From contig CM070875.1 of the NCBI GenBank assembly GCA_036365515.1, forward strand, positions 9,266,501-9,330,500: a stretch of 64,000 nt of DNA, in the 5' to 3' direction. This document shows, in pieces, positions 1 through 11,592 of this stretch. Position 1 is the first letter of the stretch, and every line of letters begins with the position of its first letter. The DNA comes from Torymus aiolomorphi. Its lineage: Eukaryota > Arthropoda > Insecta > Hymenoptera > Torymidae. A program made the translations under genes and the position numbers. The notes beneath the pieces are model-generated. The model was not told where the DNA came from. It ran no database searches and was given only the letters and a program-made list of their open reading frames with translations.

Positions 1-80
1 GTTCTGTCGAGGTGCATAGAAAAGTTTTTCCGTTCGTGACGAAGGAGAGGGAAAGAGAGAAAGTTAGTAAAGGAAATAAG

Positions 81-2876
81 ATGAAGCGCAATCATCCGAG
101 TGGAAACGCCAGCAACGCTGGGGCCAATGGGAAGTATGTATTCTACACATCTGGCTTTGTTTTGTTTGACGCGGGCAGAGTGCGCGAAATTGAAATTCGT
201 AAATTTTTAATTACAATAAAAAAACTTTTTCACAATAGAAAAGATTAATTATTTCTCCATAATCTAGCGGCAGTTCCTATCTGTAAAATTTACCGTTTTA
301 AAATTATCCTGAAGTTCCAATTTCGCATACTACTGTGCTTTTTTGTCGCGCGCGCTTGCGTATATGTATACGCAGTGAGACGCGCAGCGTAAACAACGGT
401 GTCCCGCGTGTGTTTACGGTCGTCAAGCGTGAAACGGGCAGTGGCCCGCGCTCGCGTTATATATATGCCATCGAGCGATCGACTTTTGAGCGCGTCGCGC
501 TTCGATTTGCACACTTTCACCGCGTGTCACCGCCTCGATGAACATAATATTATCTGCGCGAATCGGAGCAGCGTCAACAAAAACAACGATATCATGCCCG
601 CAACTACCCATGATACTTTATACCCGCACCGTTTCCGTGCCATATTCGAACTTTCTAATATCTCATTACTCTCTATAATCCTTCGCCACAAAGAAAATCT
701 TCCGAAATCCGCATCTCAGCTTATATATATATATATATATATATATAGGTATCGGAGCAAAATGCGTAGCGCTCGCTCTCGCTCATTGTTGCAAAGTAAA
801 CAAACACCGAGCGCGCACCACGCGTCGGCGCGACGCACACGCACGTGTGTATATGTGGCGTTACGTTATCACCGTCGACTTGACAATGCGCGCGTGTGCA
901 CCTGCACGTTCGCGCAGACGCATCGACGCCGTGCGGGAACTCCGTGTTGTATATACAATATGTAAGCGAGCTGCTGCAGAAGCGTGCCATGCCGTACGTG
1001 GTGACACACTCTCTCTCGCGAGTGTATAAGATTTTTTTTTGAGTACAGGCCTTTTTTATATACGCGGAGTGAGTGTAGTTAAGCTGTACTTAGTGCACAG
1101 CTGACGCCCGGTTGGTGTTTCGCGTGTTAGGAGAGCGGACAACGCCAGGATGAGGTGTGTGTAATATGCTAAGTATATATTCTATTGTAGTTAGATTTGG
1201 GCTTCTTTTTTCGTTCACCGTCTTACTTATAGATTTGAGTAAGAGTACGACGTGGATGCGAAAGCGTAACAGCACGTGAGAGATATTTGATGTTTCGATT
1301 CGAGCGCTCTCGAGTATGCGCGCGTATTATATGCTTATATACAGCCATAGGTGTACGTATATAGCGGGATTCGCGTGTATTGGAGATCGTGGTTTTGTTT
1401 TTTTCCATGTCGCTCGCACTTGCGCGGGTACGAGAGACGCAAGGTACGTAGCATAAGGTACATAGCGTCATATAAAGAGAAAGTCGTCGCGCGCGTTCGC
1501 GAAACGGAGACGAGTTATATTCGTATTTGCTGCTGCTACTGGCCGACATTTTGCAGGCCCCCCTCGCGTGCATGCAGCAGTGCAGTGTTGTGCGCGCGCG
1601 CGCGCCTGAGATGTGTGCAGTGCTTACTTATATATACGTATAGGTAATACAAGGCTTGACAGTTGCTGCACTGCGCGTCGCTCTCACTCTCGCCTGATAA
1701 AGTCGCGGCTTTGACACTTGCGGATAAGGCAGGCGGTGGCGGTCCGCTGTGTCGTGGACTGTGTCGTCTCCGCACCCCGTTCGTCGCTCACTCGAGCTCG
1801 CTGGAATAAACAATATAAGATATTGTATCGATTCTCAAGTCATCTGCTGTTTCTCGCGCGCAGCGGAGAAGGTAAAGAAACTAATTGGGGCTGGGTTGTA
1901 TCTGTTGGCTGTGGGAGCTGGGATATATGTTTATATGTGGGATGAGAAAAAGGTAGCAGATGTGAGATGGTGCGCGCGATTATTGAATGGCCTTGTTTTT
2001 TTTTTCATTGTTCACAGTGGAAGACAACAAATGTCCACAATGAATGGCAAGAGGCCTGCTACAATGCCTCCAAGGCATCACCAGCAGCAGTCTCAGCAGC
2101 AGCAGCAACAGCAGCCACAGCTACAGCAGAACGATGCTACGTCGCAGCACTTTGATCTGATCAAGTACATATATGAATGTAAGGAGATTTTCTAATTGTG
2201 CTTTCATTTGAATCAGTACTTTGATTTAATAAAGAATGGCATTCTAAAATGGTTCTGATTCTATTAGCCTGGCAGTCAGTTTCTTCGGAGCTGCATAATT
2301 GTCACAATCAGCAGCAACATGGCAATTCTTCGAATTACAGAAATTCTGCTAATGTGACGTATTATCAGGAGAGTGAGCCCAATCCTAATCTAAAAGGTAT
2401 GTATTATTGACTTTTAGTATCTTCAGTGAGACAAACATTTTCTTAAGCAAACATTTTTTATAAATATATACTTGTTTACAAGTACTTTAAGATACATTAA
2501 AATTAAAATTTGTGAATTAATCTTATCATTTTCTAACATTTAAAAGTAAATTTTCTGTGCCTAATTTGATATAAGTCCTTTGACCTAGTTTTGAGACCTA
2601 GTTGACTAGCTTGGTTCAATATGTGAAGAATGTAAGTCAAGTTCAAGTATTCTGTTTTCATTTTAAATGCTCTGTGTTCTATCAATTTCTTTTTTTTTTT
2701 GGAATATTGAATAATTTTAATTTAATGCATAACTCCATTTGTACATTAATAATAATTATGTATTACTTTTGTGATATTTAACATATTTTTAATTTTCAGA
2801 TTTTGAACCATTTGACTTAGAAGCATTATGGAGCCAACGAGGGGCAAGCATAGCACGAAATACAAGCTCATCATAG
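81..2876 (+). CDS. MCRIP: MCRIP/FAM195-family small protein, four coding exons
   Basis: Coding exons are 81-133, 2018-2178, 2268-2396 and 2800-2876, with donors GTATGT, GTAAGG and GTATGT and acceptors TTGTTCACAG, TCTATTAG and TTTTCAG; phases agree throughout and give 139 residues. The N-terminal half is low complexity (a Q/H-rich run at about residues 36-57). Recognition rests on two blocks: IKYIYESWQSV (66-76) and PNPNLKDFEPFDLEALW (109-125). These match the FIYEAWQGV and PNPSLKTFKPIDL blocks of vertebrate MCRIP1, and NGKR near residue 27 matches its NGKR. Family knowledge: MCRIP proteins are ERK substrates that bind the CtBP corepressor and also associate with DDX6 and stress granules. The first exon is an inference: it joins in frame, but the protein could instead begin at the ATG at 2031 (residue 23) with an upstream untranslated exon. 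Confidence is high for the last three exons and lower for the first. Confidence 0.75.
134..2017 (+). other. Large first intron with CpG-rich, promoter-like content
   Basis: This 1.9-kb stretch contains no convincing coding exon. It is rich in CpG and short TA/CG runs (an AT repeat at 721-746 and a CG run near 1590). A good donor, AAG|GTAAAG, lies at 1871/1872 close before the acceptor at 2017, so an alternative untranslated first exon ending at 1871 is possible. That reading would make 2031 the start codon of a second isoform. Confidence 0.4.
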
Positions 2877-3420
2877 TCTTGGATTTCATACGTGAAAAAC
2901 AATCTTATATTCATTCATAGTTTTAAGATTCAGAGTGGAGAAAGATTAAATTATTTCAATGATCTGCCAAGCAGAATTATTTTTCCGTTATTCATGTTTT
3001 GTAGTTTGTCAAAGATTGCATTAAATACTTACTTGTCAAATTTCAAAGTGAAGAAGAAAACTCAAATAATGATCAAGTATCAATGCTGCAACATTCCAAT
3101 CATATCTTGATAGAGCATTTCCGCAACAATGACTTTTCTTTTCACAGAGTTTGGCATTTAATTCACTTACTGGTACCTGTCCTGTTCATTCTTGAATTGG
3201 TTTCGCAAGTTTTCATACAAGAGATGTTGACTTATTTATTTTACAACGGCAGAGTTGTAGAGAATCGTAATTTTTTACTAAGAGATAAGGCAAATGTAAA
3301 ATTTATATAATATATTATAAATAATGACCGTAGTAAAACTAAGCGAAGATCCTGTGCATTATTACAATGCATGTTTATAATATTATAACACGCGTTCCGA
3401 TTGTTAAATAAGATGAAGGA
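2877..3420 (+). other. Probable 3' untranslated region of the MCRIP-like gene
   Basis: The sequence follows the TAG stop directly, is AT-rich and has no competing exon. No canonical AATAAA was seen in the first 500 bases. The end is therefore arbitrary, and the nearest clear AATAAA is close to 3897. Confidence 0.3.
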
Positions 3421-6400
3421 GACATGTCATTTTTCGTTAATTTTTCAGAATTAAATCTAAATCCATAAAATCTTTGAGTTGTTTCTTACCCAATACATCA
3501 TGCATACTTGTAATTAGGTATGCTTTGCAGTTACAGTACCATTTTAGAGCATCACAACGCATATTTTTAATTACAACAAAATTTTTACTAGAAAGAGTCA
3601 CAGCTAGCGACTCTTTAAAAATGTATGCGCGAATTTTGAAATGGTAATTCCCGTCAGATGATTTCACTAATGTTATATAGAGTTAGCCGAAGCGATCTTG
3701 GTTTACAAACTTAGTGCTTCGCGCGAACAAAGGTGCATGAAAATTCAGCGACTCCAGCAATTTACATTCTACTGTATACAAGTGAAACTTTTCACGGCTT
3801 TTCTCCCTCACGCATTTTCTTTTAAAAATTTCAAATGAAAAACTTGCTTATAAGATAAAACGCAAATTTGAATTCGACGGCGACAGATCTTTGTAAATAA
3901 ATTATCGACTATGAAATCAGTTGATGCAAATAGAAAAAAAAGTGTTGGAAAAATTTGATTTTTTATTATATTATTAATATTTAGATACAATTTATAATAG
4001 GCGTATAAGGATACTTTTAATTTTTTGTAAAAGAATCTTGTGATTGCTAGATTCAAAGCAATTGTGATGGTGTATTATCAGATAACGAGGTATTAATGAT
4101 AATTTAAAAATAAAATTCATACAAAATTGAAAATTATTATTTGTTGATTATTTTAATATTAAGTTGTTTTGCTGACAAAGAGCTGTTTAAATCAAAATAC
4201 CTCAATGTTGTGCATGTATAATCAAATATAAGCCAAACATTAATGATACCATTATTGATTAAGTTTTACACACACACACATACGCACACACACACATATA
4301 TAACAACATCTACCTTATCAACTGAGCTGAATCATATCAAATGAGATATGCTCAAAGTTCAGTTTTTTACTTGATAAAATAAAGTCTGATATTTTTATTA
4401 GATTTCAAGTAATTTTCATGCAATATCTATAAATACACTTCAAATATTACAAAAAATCTTAAATTTGTTAAAGTTTGTTTAAAAAGTTTTTTTTATATCT
4501 GTATTTAATGTTAATACTCATAATATTTATAAATTATTGGAAGTAAAAGTTTAAATAGTAGAATAATAATTTAAATGGGAGAGCCAATAGTAAATGTGTT
4601 TTGATGATTCATTTATTTTAAATGAAAAGCAATTGATCAATCTACACAATGAAAACATTAATTCCTATTTTAAATATTTTATTTTATTATGATAAATTCA
4701 AATATTTGAGCAGTAAGTTCTATCCGATTAAATTCAAATGTCCATTTCGTATTAATTTATTATGTATGTACATACGCAAATATTTAACATCCAAAATATT
4801 CTCCATTATCTTCGTCTCTTCCCTCTGTTCAACGATTATTGTTAAAATTTTTCTGTAGCTGCATTTTATTTTCGTGTTTATTTTACATATTGTAAATATT
4901 TTTGAACAAGTGCAAAACTAAAATTTAAATCGTATTAAAATTTTAAATTTATAAAATATTTTAGTGCTGTAAAATTTGATTTCTTACGATAAAATTATAA
5001 ATTCCGAACTGCACTGGATCGTAAATTCAGGCATATAAACGCATTAATAGTTACTTTCATTTCCAAGTGTTAAGTGCTTTTCACAACGCGAACAGCTGTA
5101 AATGATGGCGCGTTCTGCTGACGTTGTAAAGAGCGTTTATTATTTTTCTGCCCGTCATATACGACGATACTTTAATATTTGTGTATTAATTATATTTCAG
5201 TGTAACTAATTGATTACTAAAAATGATTTAAAAGCGTTGTATATTTTATTTACTGAAACTTTAAAATTATTATAGTTATTGAAATGTAAGTATTTTAATA
5301 TTAAAATTTTAAATATTAAAAATAAATCGTTCATCGCTACCTGATAAATAACAAAGACACAAAAAAATGTTCATATCTAAAAAAATCTAGTTTATACAGT
5401 ATTTTCAAAAGTGAATTTATAAAATTTCACGGCAATAGAACATAATTCTCTACAAATCAACACTCATCCGACCATTAATTGCTATTCTCGCGTAATCGAC
5501 GACTAATAAATCACTCTACCTCATCTCTCTTCCAGCCTCACCAAGAATGCGATAAAACTCCTTTTACCAGCCCGAAAAAAGTATCGCCCCCTCCCCCTTT
5601 CAGCGAATTCCTCGCTGCGTCATCATTCGCACCTGTTCGCCAATAAAACCCTCTCCTCCTTCACCATCCCTCCTCGAAAACAAGGGAAAGGCGCGGCCGT
5701 CTCTTTTTCGGTTCTCCCCGCATACATCCGTATATAGGTATGTGTATATATGTATAACGTTAGTATATCCACACATGTCTTGCGACGGAGTGGTAAAAAA
5801 GGTCCATTAGACGGGGACGAGGCGCCGGCGAGGAGAGAAAAGCCAGCGCGGGATGCGCGCGCTATATATATATACACACAGGGGGGATTTGATTTTGAGA
5901 AAGTTGGTGGGTGAGTTGAGTGGATGAAAGAGAGGGAGTGTTGAGGGTGATTGGCCCTTTTTGCGGAAACTCGATCAATGTAAATTACTTGTTTCGGGTG
6001 CGGGAGGAAATTTGATAATGGTTTTTGAATGGGTTTTGCGAAGAAGTTTTTAATGCTGCGGGGCTGTTGATTTTTCTATTTTAATGACGAATATAACATT
6101 GTGAAGTGTTGTTCGGTCGTCTAAAGAACTTTTTTTTTAATGAAAAAAAAATACGCAAATACCTAGTTTGGTTCAAAACTTATTTATATAAATTAATGGA
6201 ATAACACAATTACATATATCGACTATCGACGAGTTGTTGGAAGCTGACATGTATGAAATGTTTTTGATATCAAAAATCGATACGATGTTGAACTCACGAA
6301 CTCTCAGTTTTGTTAGGTACCTGAAGTTCAAAAAATTTGGAATTGCGAAATAAATATTGGAATAATAAAGGTATTTAATTATTTAAATACTTGAAGCATA

Positions 6401-6762
6401 CTTTAAGTATTTTTCCAGTCCAGCTTGGGCATTCATTCACAGCTTTCCGGGAAGGAAGCTCGAGTTCCAAGAAATTGAGCAAGAAGTTTAAATCGACGCA
6501 TCCATTGAAATCAACAGCAGATAAAATAAGCTCTTAACGTTCAAAATCTTTTAAAGAGCTTTCACTAATTCTTTGAGAAACTTTTTGCGTTTTTATATAC
6601 GTATATATGAGCAATTCTCAGGATATTCTTCAAAAAAGTGGGTCAAAAAAAAAATTTTTTTTAATTTTGAGGCACACTTCTGTTATAAGTTATTTCTCGT
6701 TCTGTAGGTCATATAGTATACGAGAAAATTTTCGAACAGTCGAAAACGGTCTTGTGACGCCC
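3421..6762. other. AT-rich interval without a recognisable gene
   Basis: I see no coding exon or transposon ends here. It holds a short CA repeat at about 4268-4303, pyrimidine-rich sequence at 5500-5680 and a CpG-richer patch at 5600-5880 ending in a TA/CA run. The open frames present are short and look random. Confidence 0.4.
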
Positions 6763-7443
6763 TTTTACTATGAAAATGAAGTTAGGAACCCAAAACTGCA
6801 AAAAAGCGTTTTTTCGTTAATTCCACAATTTTTTCCAGCGCGCTAAAAATTCCCTTAACATTAAAATATATGTTTTAGACATTTTATCATTAAAATATAT
6901 GTTTTTAGATATTTTATTAAAATATTATCGCTCAAAAGCATTTTTTTAAATTTCAGCTAATGTTTTTAAATGGTATTTTAAACTTCAGGGCGCAAAATTT
7001 GACTTTGATGCCTATATTTAGCAGGCACAAAGTACACACTCTGCGCTCGCTTAATATGCATAAATACCTAACTTTAGGGTTCTAAATTCCAAAATATAGT
7101 GTACGTGCACCGGCACGAAGTGATTTCCTCTCGCCACTACTGTCCCCGAGAGTAGCGAGAAACAGAAGCACTGCAACTCGACTTGGCCAAGAGTCACAAA
7201 CTTCGGCCCTTGTCGCGTAATATATTATTCAAATTCTATAACGATGTGCTTTCAGGAATTTATTTTTGAGCTTCTTTATTATACACATACCTGTCTTTAC
7301 ACTGTAAATTTCTCTTTGAAAATTTATATCTAAAAAGAAACTGGCATCTATCTATCAATATTTCTAAGCTTAGTACGTAAATAAAAAATAAAGCTTATTA
7401 ATAATTATTGAAAACAACTTATTTTATTTCAATGAAATAATTA
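6763..7443 (+). repeat. Left inverted terminal repeat of the 2.9-kb transposon
   Basis: Pairs with 9032-9689. The inner edge is AT-rich (ends near TTTCAATGAAATAATTA) and the outer half contains the GC-richer block around 7110-7215. Confidence 0.8.
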
Positions 7444-7548
7444 CTATTTAAATATATCCTGTTGGATACTTTTTCGGAAAATTCACTGTCGAAAACGTTT
7501 AAAAATTAAACTACGAATTTAAACAGTTACCGACCGAGCGCTACTAGC

Positions 7549-9055
7549 ATGATCGTTATCGATTTAAAAGTCGGCGTTCTTGAAGAATTAAACGGTTCAA
7601 TCAAAATCATTCTAACAAACATTTGTTGGTATATAAACCTAAAACAACTGCGAACACTTATTCCTAAGAAAAGTTTAATTGAAAATCTAAATAAAATGGA
7701 TGTAGTTTGCGATGATATGGAAGGTAGTGTAAAGTTTAAAGTAAAGAATAAAAACGACAGTATTAAAAAGAAGCACGCAATCAATAAGGAAAGAAAAATT
7801 GCAGAAAAAAATAGATTACAAAAATTTCATGTTTTCAAAAGAAAGAGAAGATTTCTTGTTCTATGCCTAAACAGCAATCATTTGAAATATTAGAAACTGA
7901 ACCAGAAAATACAAATAATAACGAGCGGAAAATATATTATGCAATAACGGTGGAAAATACCTTTTACGCTAGTGTTCAATACAACATTTTTTTAACTCTA
8001 CGCAAAATGAGTGTCTAAAGTACATTATTTCATTTAATATACAATTTTTTCCCTTTTCACACATCATAACAAATTACAATTTACACTGAAAATGTAACTT
8101 TACGCACCAACTTGGCGCACATCTACATGAAAATAGTACTTCTCTCGTTCAAATACAGTGTACAAGCACGAAACTATATTAAAGTAGTTCTCGACTGGTA
8201 AAACTTCGTAAGTTTTTAGTTCACTCTTATACGTGCACGCATCAATTCAAATTTTTTGAATTTGTAAAAAAAATTGCAAAATAAACATGTTTATTTAGTC
8301 ATTGATTTCTCGCAAAATTATTATTGCAAATATAATAAAGAAGTCCAAGCCGTGCATTTTGGAGCATCACAAAAGCAAATATCGCTCCAAACAGGAGGCT
8401 TTTACTACAAAAATTATGACAATGAAATAAAATTTGAGTCAATATCTGTAATATCAGACTGCTTACGGCATGACGCAGCAGCGGTGTGGGCTCTTTTAAG
8501 TCCCATCTTAAATAGAATATGAGAGTTAATACCTGAAGTAGAAATTATTCATATTCAATCTGACGGGCCCACAACTCAATACAAAAATAAAACTATTTTT
8601 TTTTAATTTAATTATTTTTGTCAAAATTTTCATTTTAAAAGCGCTTCTTGGAACTATTCTGCCGCTGGACATGGGAAAAGTGTAGCCGACGGTATTGGTG
8701 GCACTATAAAAACATTATGCGATCGGCAAATTATTCAAAATACGCCATACAAATCAATTAGTAGGTTTAAAATTAATAATTGGATTGTTGTACTTTATGA
8801 TAAATGGTATCTTGGATTAATACAATAATACAAAAAATTAAAAAGGATTTACTCATTGTCAAATTCATGTGTAGGAATGAAAAAGTTTGTTCATGGCCTA
8901 AACATTGCGATTTACAGACTGTTTATCCAACGCAAGTGCTTTGTATAATCACTGAACCTCAAAAAGATGTAGCAAAAAAAAATATATTTAACATAAATAA
9001 TGACGAATATAATGAAATAATGAGAGCGAATAATATAATTATTTCATTGAAATAA
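7549..9055 (+). pseudogene. Broken transposase-like coding region
   Basis: Three frames are open in turn. 7549-7893 is lysine-rich, with a possible basic DNA-binding tail. 8274-8522 continues past a stop to about 8605. Pieces near 8630-8760 and 8804-9055 follow. The central part reads DFSQNYYCKYNKEVQAVHFG, then CLRHD, then SDGPTTQYKNK, then WNYSAAGHGKSVADGIGG. This order of blocks (an acidic DF.N, a HFG, SDGP..QY and GHGK..DGIGG) recurs, as I remember it, in uncharacterised transposon-derived animal proteins and fits a DDE-type nuclease core. Stops and frame changes mean it is not functional. Position between long TIRs supports a transposase, but the family is not named. Confidence 0.6.
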
Positions 9056-9689
9056 AATAAGTTGTTTTCAATAATTATTAATAAGCTTTATTTTTTATTT
9101 ACGTACTAAGCTTAGAAATATTGGTAGATAGATGCCAGTTTCTTTTTAGTTATAAATTGTCAAAGACAAATTTACAGTATAAAGACAGATATGTGTATAA
9201 TAAAGAAGCTCAAAAATAAATTCTTGAAAGCACATCGTTATAGAATTTGAATAATATATTACGCGACAAGGGCCGAAGTTTGTGACTCTTGGCCAAGTCG
9301 AGTTGCAGTGCTTCTGTTTCTCGCTACTCTCGGGGACAGTAGTGGCGAGAGCATATCACTTCGTGCCGGTGCGCGTACACTATATTTTTGGAATTTAGAG
9401 CCCAAAAGTCAAGTATTTATGCATATTAAGCGAGCGCAGAGTGTGTACTTTGTGCCTATTAAATAGGGATCAAAAGTCAAATTTTGCGCTCTGACGTTTA
9501 AAATATCATTTAAAAACATTAGCTGAAATTTAAAAAAATGCTTTCGAGTGATAATATTTTAAGAAGATATCTAAAAACATATATTTTAATGTTAAGGGAA
9601 TTTTTTTAGCGCGCTGGAAAAAATTGTGAAATTAACGAAAAAACGCCTTTTTGCAGTTTTGGGTTCCTAACTTCATTTTCATAGTAAAA
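9032..9689 (-). repeat. Right inverted terminal repeat of the 2.9-kb transposon
   Basis: Inverted copy of 6763-7443. Small indels account for the slight length difference. The last transposase-like frame stops inside it, at about 9055. Confidence 0.8.
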
Positions 9690-10250
9690 CAGTAAAACAC
9701 AAAGGTAAAAATTTTATTACTTTTGCTAAAAAAATCTCAATTTTTACCCTCATCCCAATAGTTTTTAAAATGATTATCCTTACACGATTTCCGACAGTTT
9801 TGATAGAATGACGAAAATGTATATTAATCCTCTAAAAAAAAAAAAAAAAAATTTACTTTTACGAACACACGATGCACAATACACACTCTTAACCGAATCA
9901 ATTTATCTCCTCCCACCAAATATCCCAGAACTGTCACACAATCTCTTAATAAACGACATTGTAAAATTTGACATTGTAAAACAGCCCGAAAACATCGCTT
10001 AACGCACCTCCTCCGGAAACGTTATACACGAGAAAAGAATGGTCCTTACACACTTCAATCCCTCGTAAAGTAAGAGTTCAAAAAGTATGTGAGATTACGA
10101 ATATGTATGTAATGCAGTCTGATTTTTGTATTGCTATATATAGTTCAATAAAGCGTCGAACTGTCACATGTCAATGTTGGGACTGTGAGAGGTCACATTT
10201 GACGTGCCTTAATATAACTCGATTTGGGCGTCTGAGACGTCGATCGTTGT
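9690..10250. other. Intergenic sequence, nothing recognised
   Basis: Contains a poly-A run at about 9834-9850. No exon, repeat arm or RNA gene was seen. Confidence 0.4.
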
Positions 10251-11592
10251 GATTGCAGCAGTTCCGTATATTGAATGAATTGCAGCAGTACCAATTCGTA
10301 CCTCATTCATTTCGCTCGTTGCATTGTATTATGTTAGAAGTTTTTCGAACTTCCGTAGGACCATTTTTTCTCGTGTACCCACGTACACTTTTCCTATGCA
10401 TGCCTCTCCCGCGCGCTCGCTCCCCTTTAAAATACACCCATACCTCTCGCGCCTTATCACTCTAATTTTTGCGCGCCACTACTTATATACAATACGATGA
10501 TCTCCCCGTCATCGCGCGGCGCGGTCCAGGACGCGTGCGCCGGCGCTCCTGGACCGCGGTGGTGCGCGCGCGAATGGGGGTGGGCGGCGGGGGCGCGGTC
10601 TTCTCTCCCTCTCTCAGTGTCGCTCCGCGCGGCGAGAGGACGAGAGACATCGCAGAGAGAGAGAGAGGCAGACAGCGGCAGTAGCGCACTCGGTACCGCG
10701 TCAGCCGGACGGTCTGTCTGCGTATGTGTTTGTCGAGAGATCGCATCTGTGCTCTATCTCCGCAGACAACCGTTGTGTAATGATAAAATAAACAGTACTT
10801 ATTCGCGCATACAGCATAACAAAGAAGTGGAGGAGGAGGAGGAGGAGGAGAGTGTGGTGAGGATGCTGGGAGGACAGAGGAGGATCGTCCCTCCGCCGCC
10901 GCTCTTTGTTCGTTAGGGTACGTATTATCGTGCGTGAGCCCGCAGTCTGTGTGTATGCGCGCGCGACTCAAATGTAGGTATATAGGTATGTAGGTATTAC
11001 GTACTTTCATATGTATATCTATATATACCCTCTCGCTGTCTGCTCTCCCGCTGGCGAGCGCGCGCGCGGTCATTGCCTGGCTGCAGCCGCCGCCGCCGCC
11101 GCTGCTGCTGCTGTGGGAGGATCGAACTGTATATATACGTATAATATGTACGTATACGCTGCGAATAAGGATGTATATATACGCTCTCGGAGAGAGGTTA
11201 TATTACTTTCCGGTGTTCGCGCGCGCGCCGAGTGAGTAAGTAGGTATACATATACCCCTAATCGCCGGGTGAAGTTACCGTCTAAGTAGGCTTTCGCTGC
11301 TTCGCCTGATTACAGGATGCGTGGTTGCGGTGTGTGCGTGCGTGTGTGCTATATATACGTATCTATATATGCGCTTTGTGTGTTTTGCTGACGTGTTTAC
11401 GCGGTCGCTGATCGCGCGCGCGCGAGCACGAGTTTGCGGTGCATTAGGGCTGCGGGAGGCTGATTGAGAAGTCGGGAGGAGGAGGAGGAGTGGTTTTATG
11501 GTTGGTTTGATGCTACCTACATACTCTGATAAAAATCAGCGCGGAAGGGGTGGAAGTTGCCAGGTACAATAGCGGCTTGCGGCTGCGGCAAG
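10251..11592 (+). promoter_or_regulatory. CpG-rich patch, possible promoter and untranslated first exon
   Basis: Strong local rise in GC and CpG, with short GAG (about 10827-10850), GCC and GCT (about 11086-11113) triplet runs and many TATA-like TATATA stretches. A consensus donor CAAG|GTAAGA lies at 11592/11593, and weaker GTGAGT donors occur nearby. These are what a 5' exon and promoter of a gene with long introns would show, but no downstream exon was recognised. The frames open here are low complexity and differ on each strand. Confidence 0.3.

Larger units (their letters stand above)
6763..9689. mobile_element. 2.9-kb DNA transposon with ~670-bp inverted terminal repeats
   Basis: The left arm (6763-7443) is repeated in inverted orientation at 9032-9689 with only scattered differences. 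Examples are TTTTACTATGAAAATG at the left edge against its complement at the right edge, and the shared CGCTACTCTCGGGGACAG block. The arms enclose about 1.6 kb that codes for pieces of a transposase-like protein. A target duplication is not obvious. The interior is too short for an intact transposase of this kind, so this is an internally decayed copy of a long-TIR element. Its superfamily is not identified. Confidence 0.8.

Noticed and set aside
2892..3310. Two overlapping frames after the MCRIP stop
   Set aside because: AT-rich 3' untranslated sequence, no similarity to any family, no splice logic.
10483..11073. 196-residue minus-strand frame in the CpG-rich patch
   Set aside because: Low complexity, arginine/serine-rich, open on both strands because AT-poor sequence has few stops; no family resemblance.
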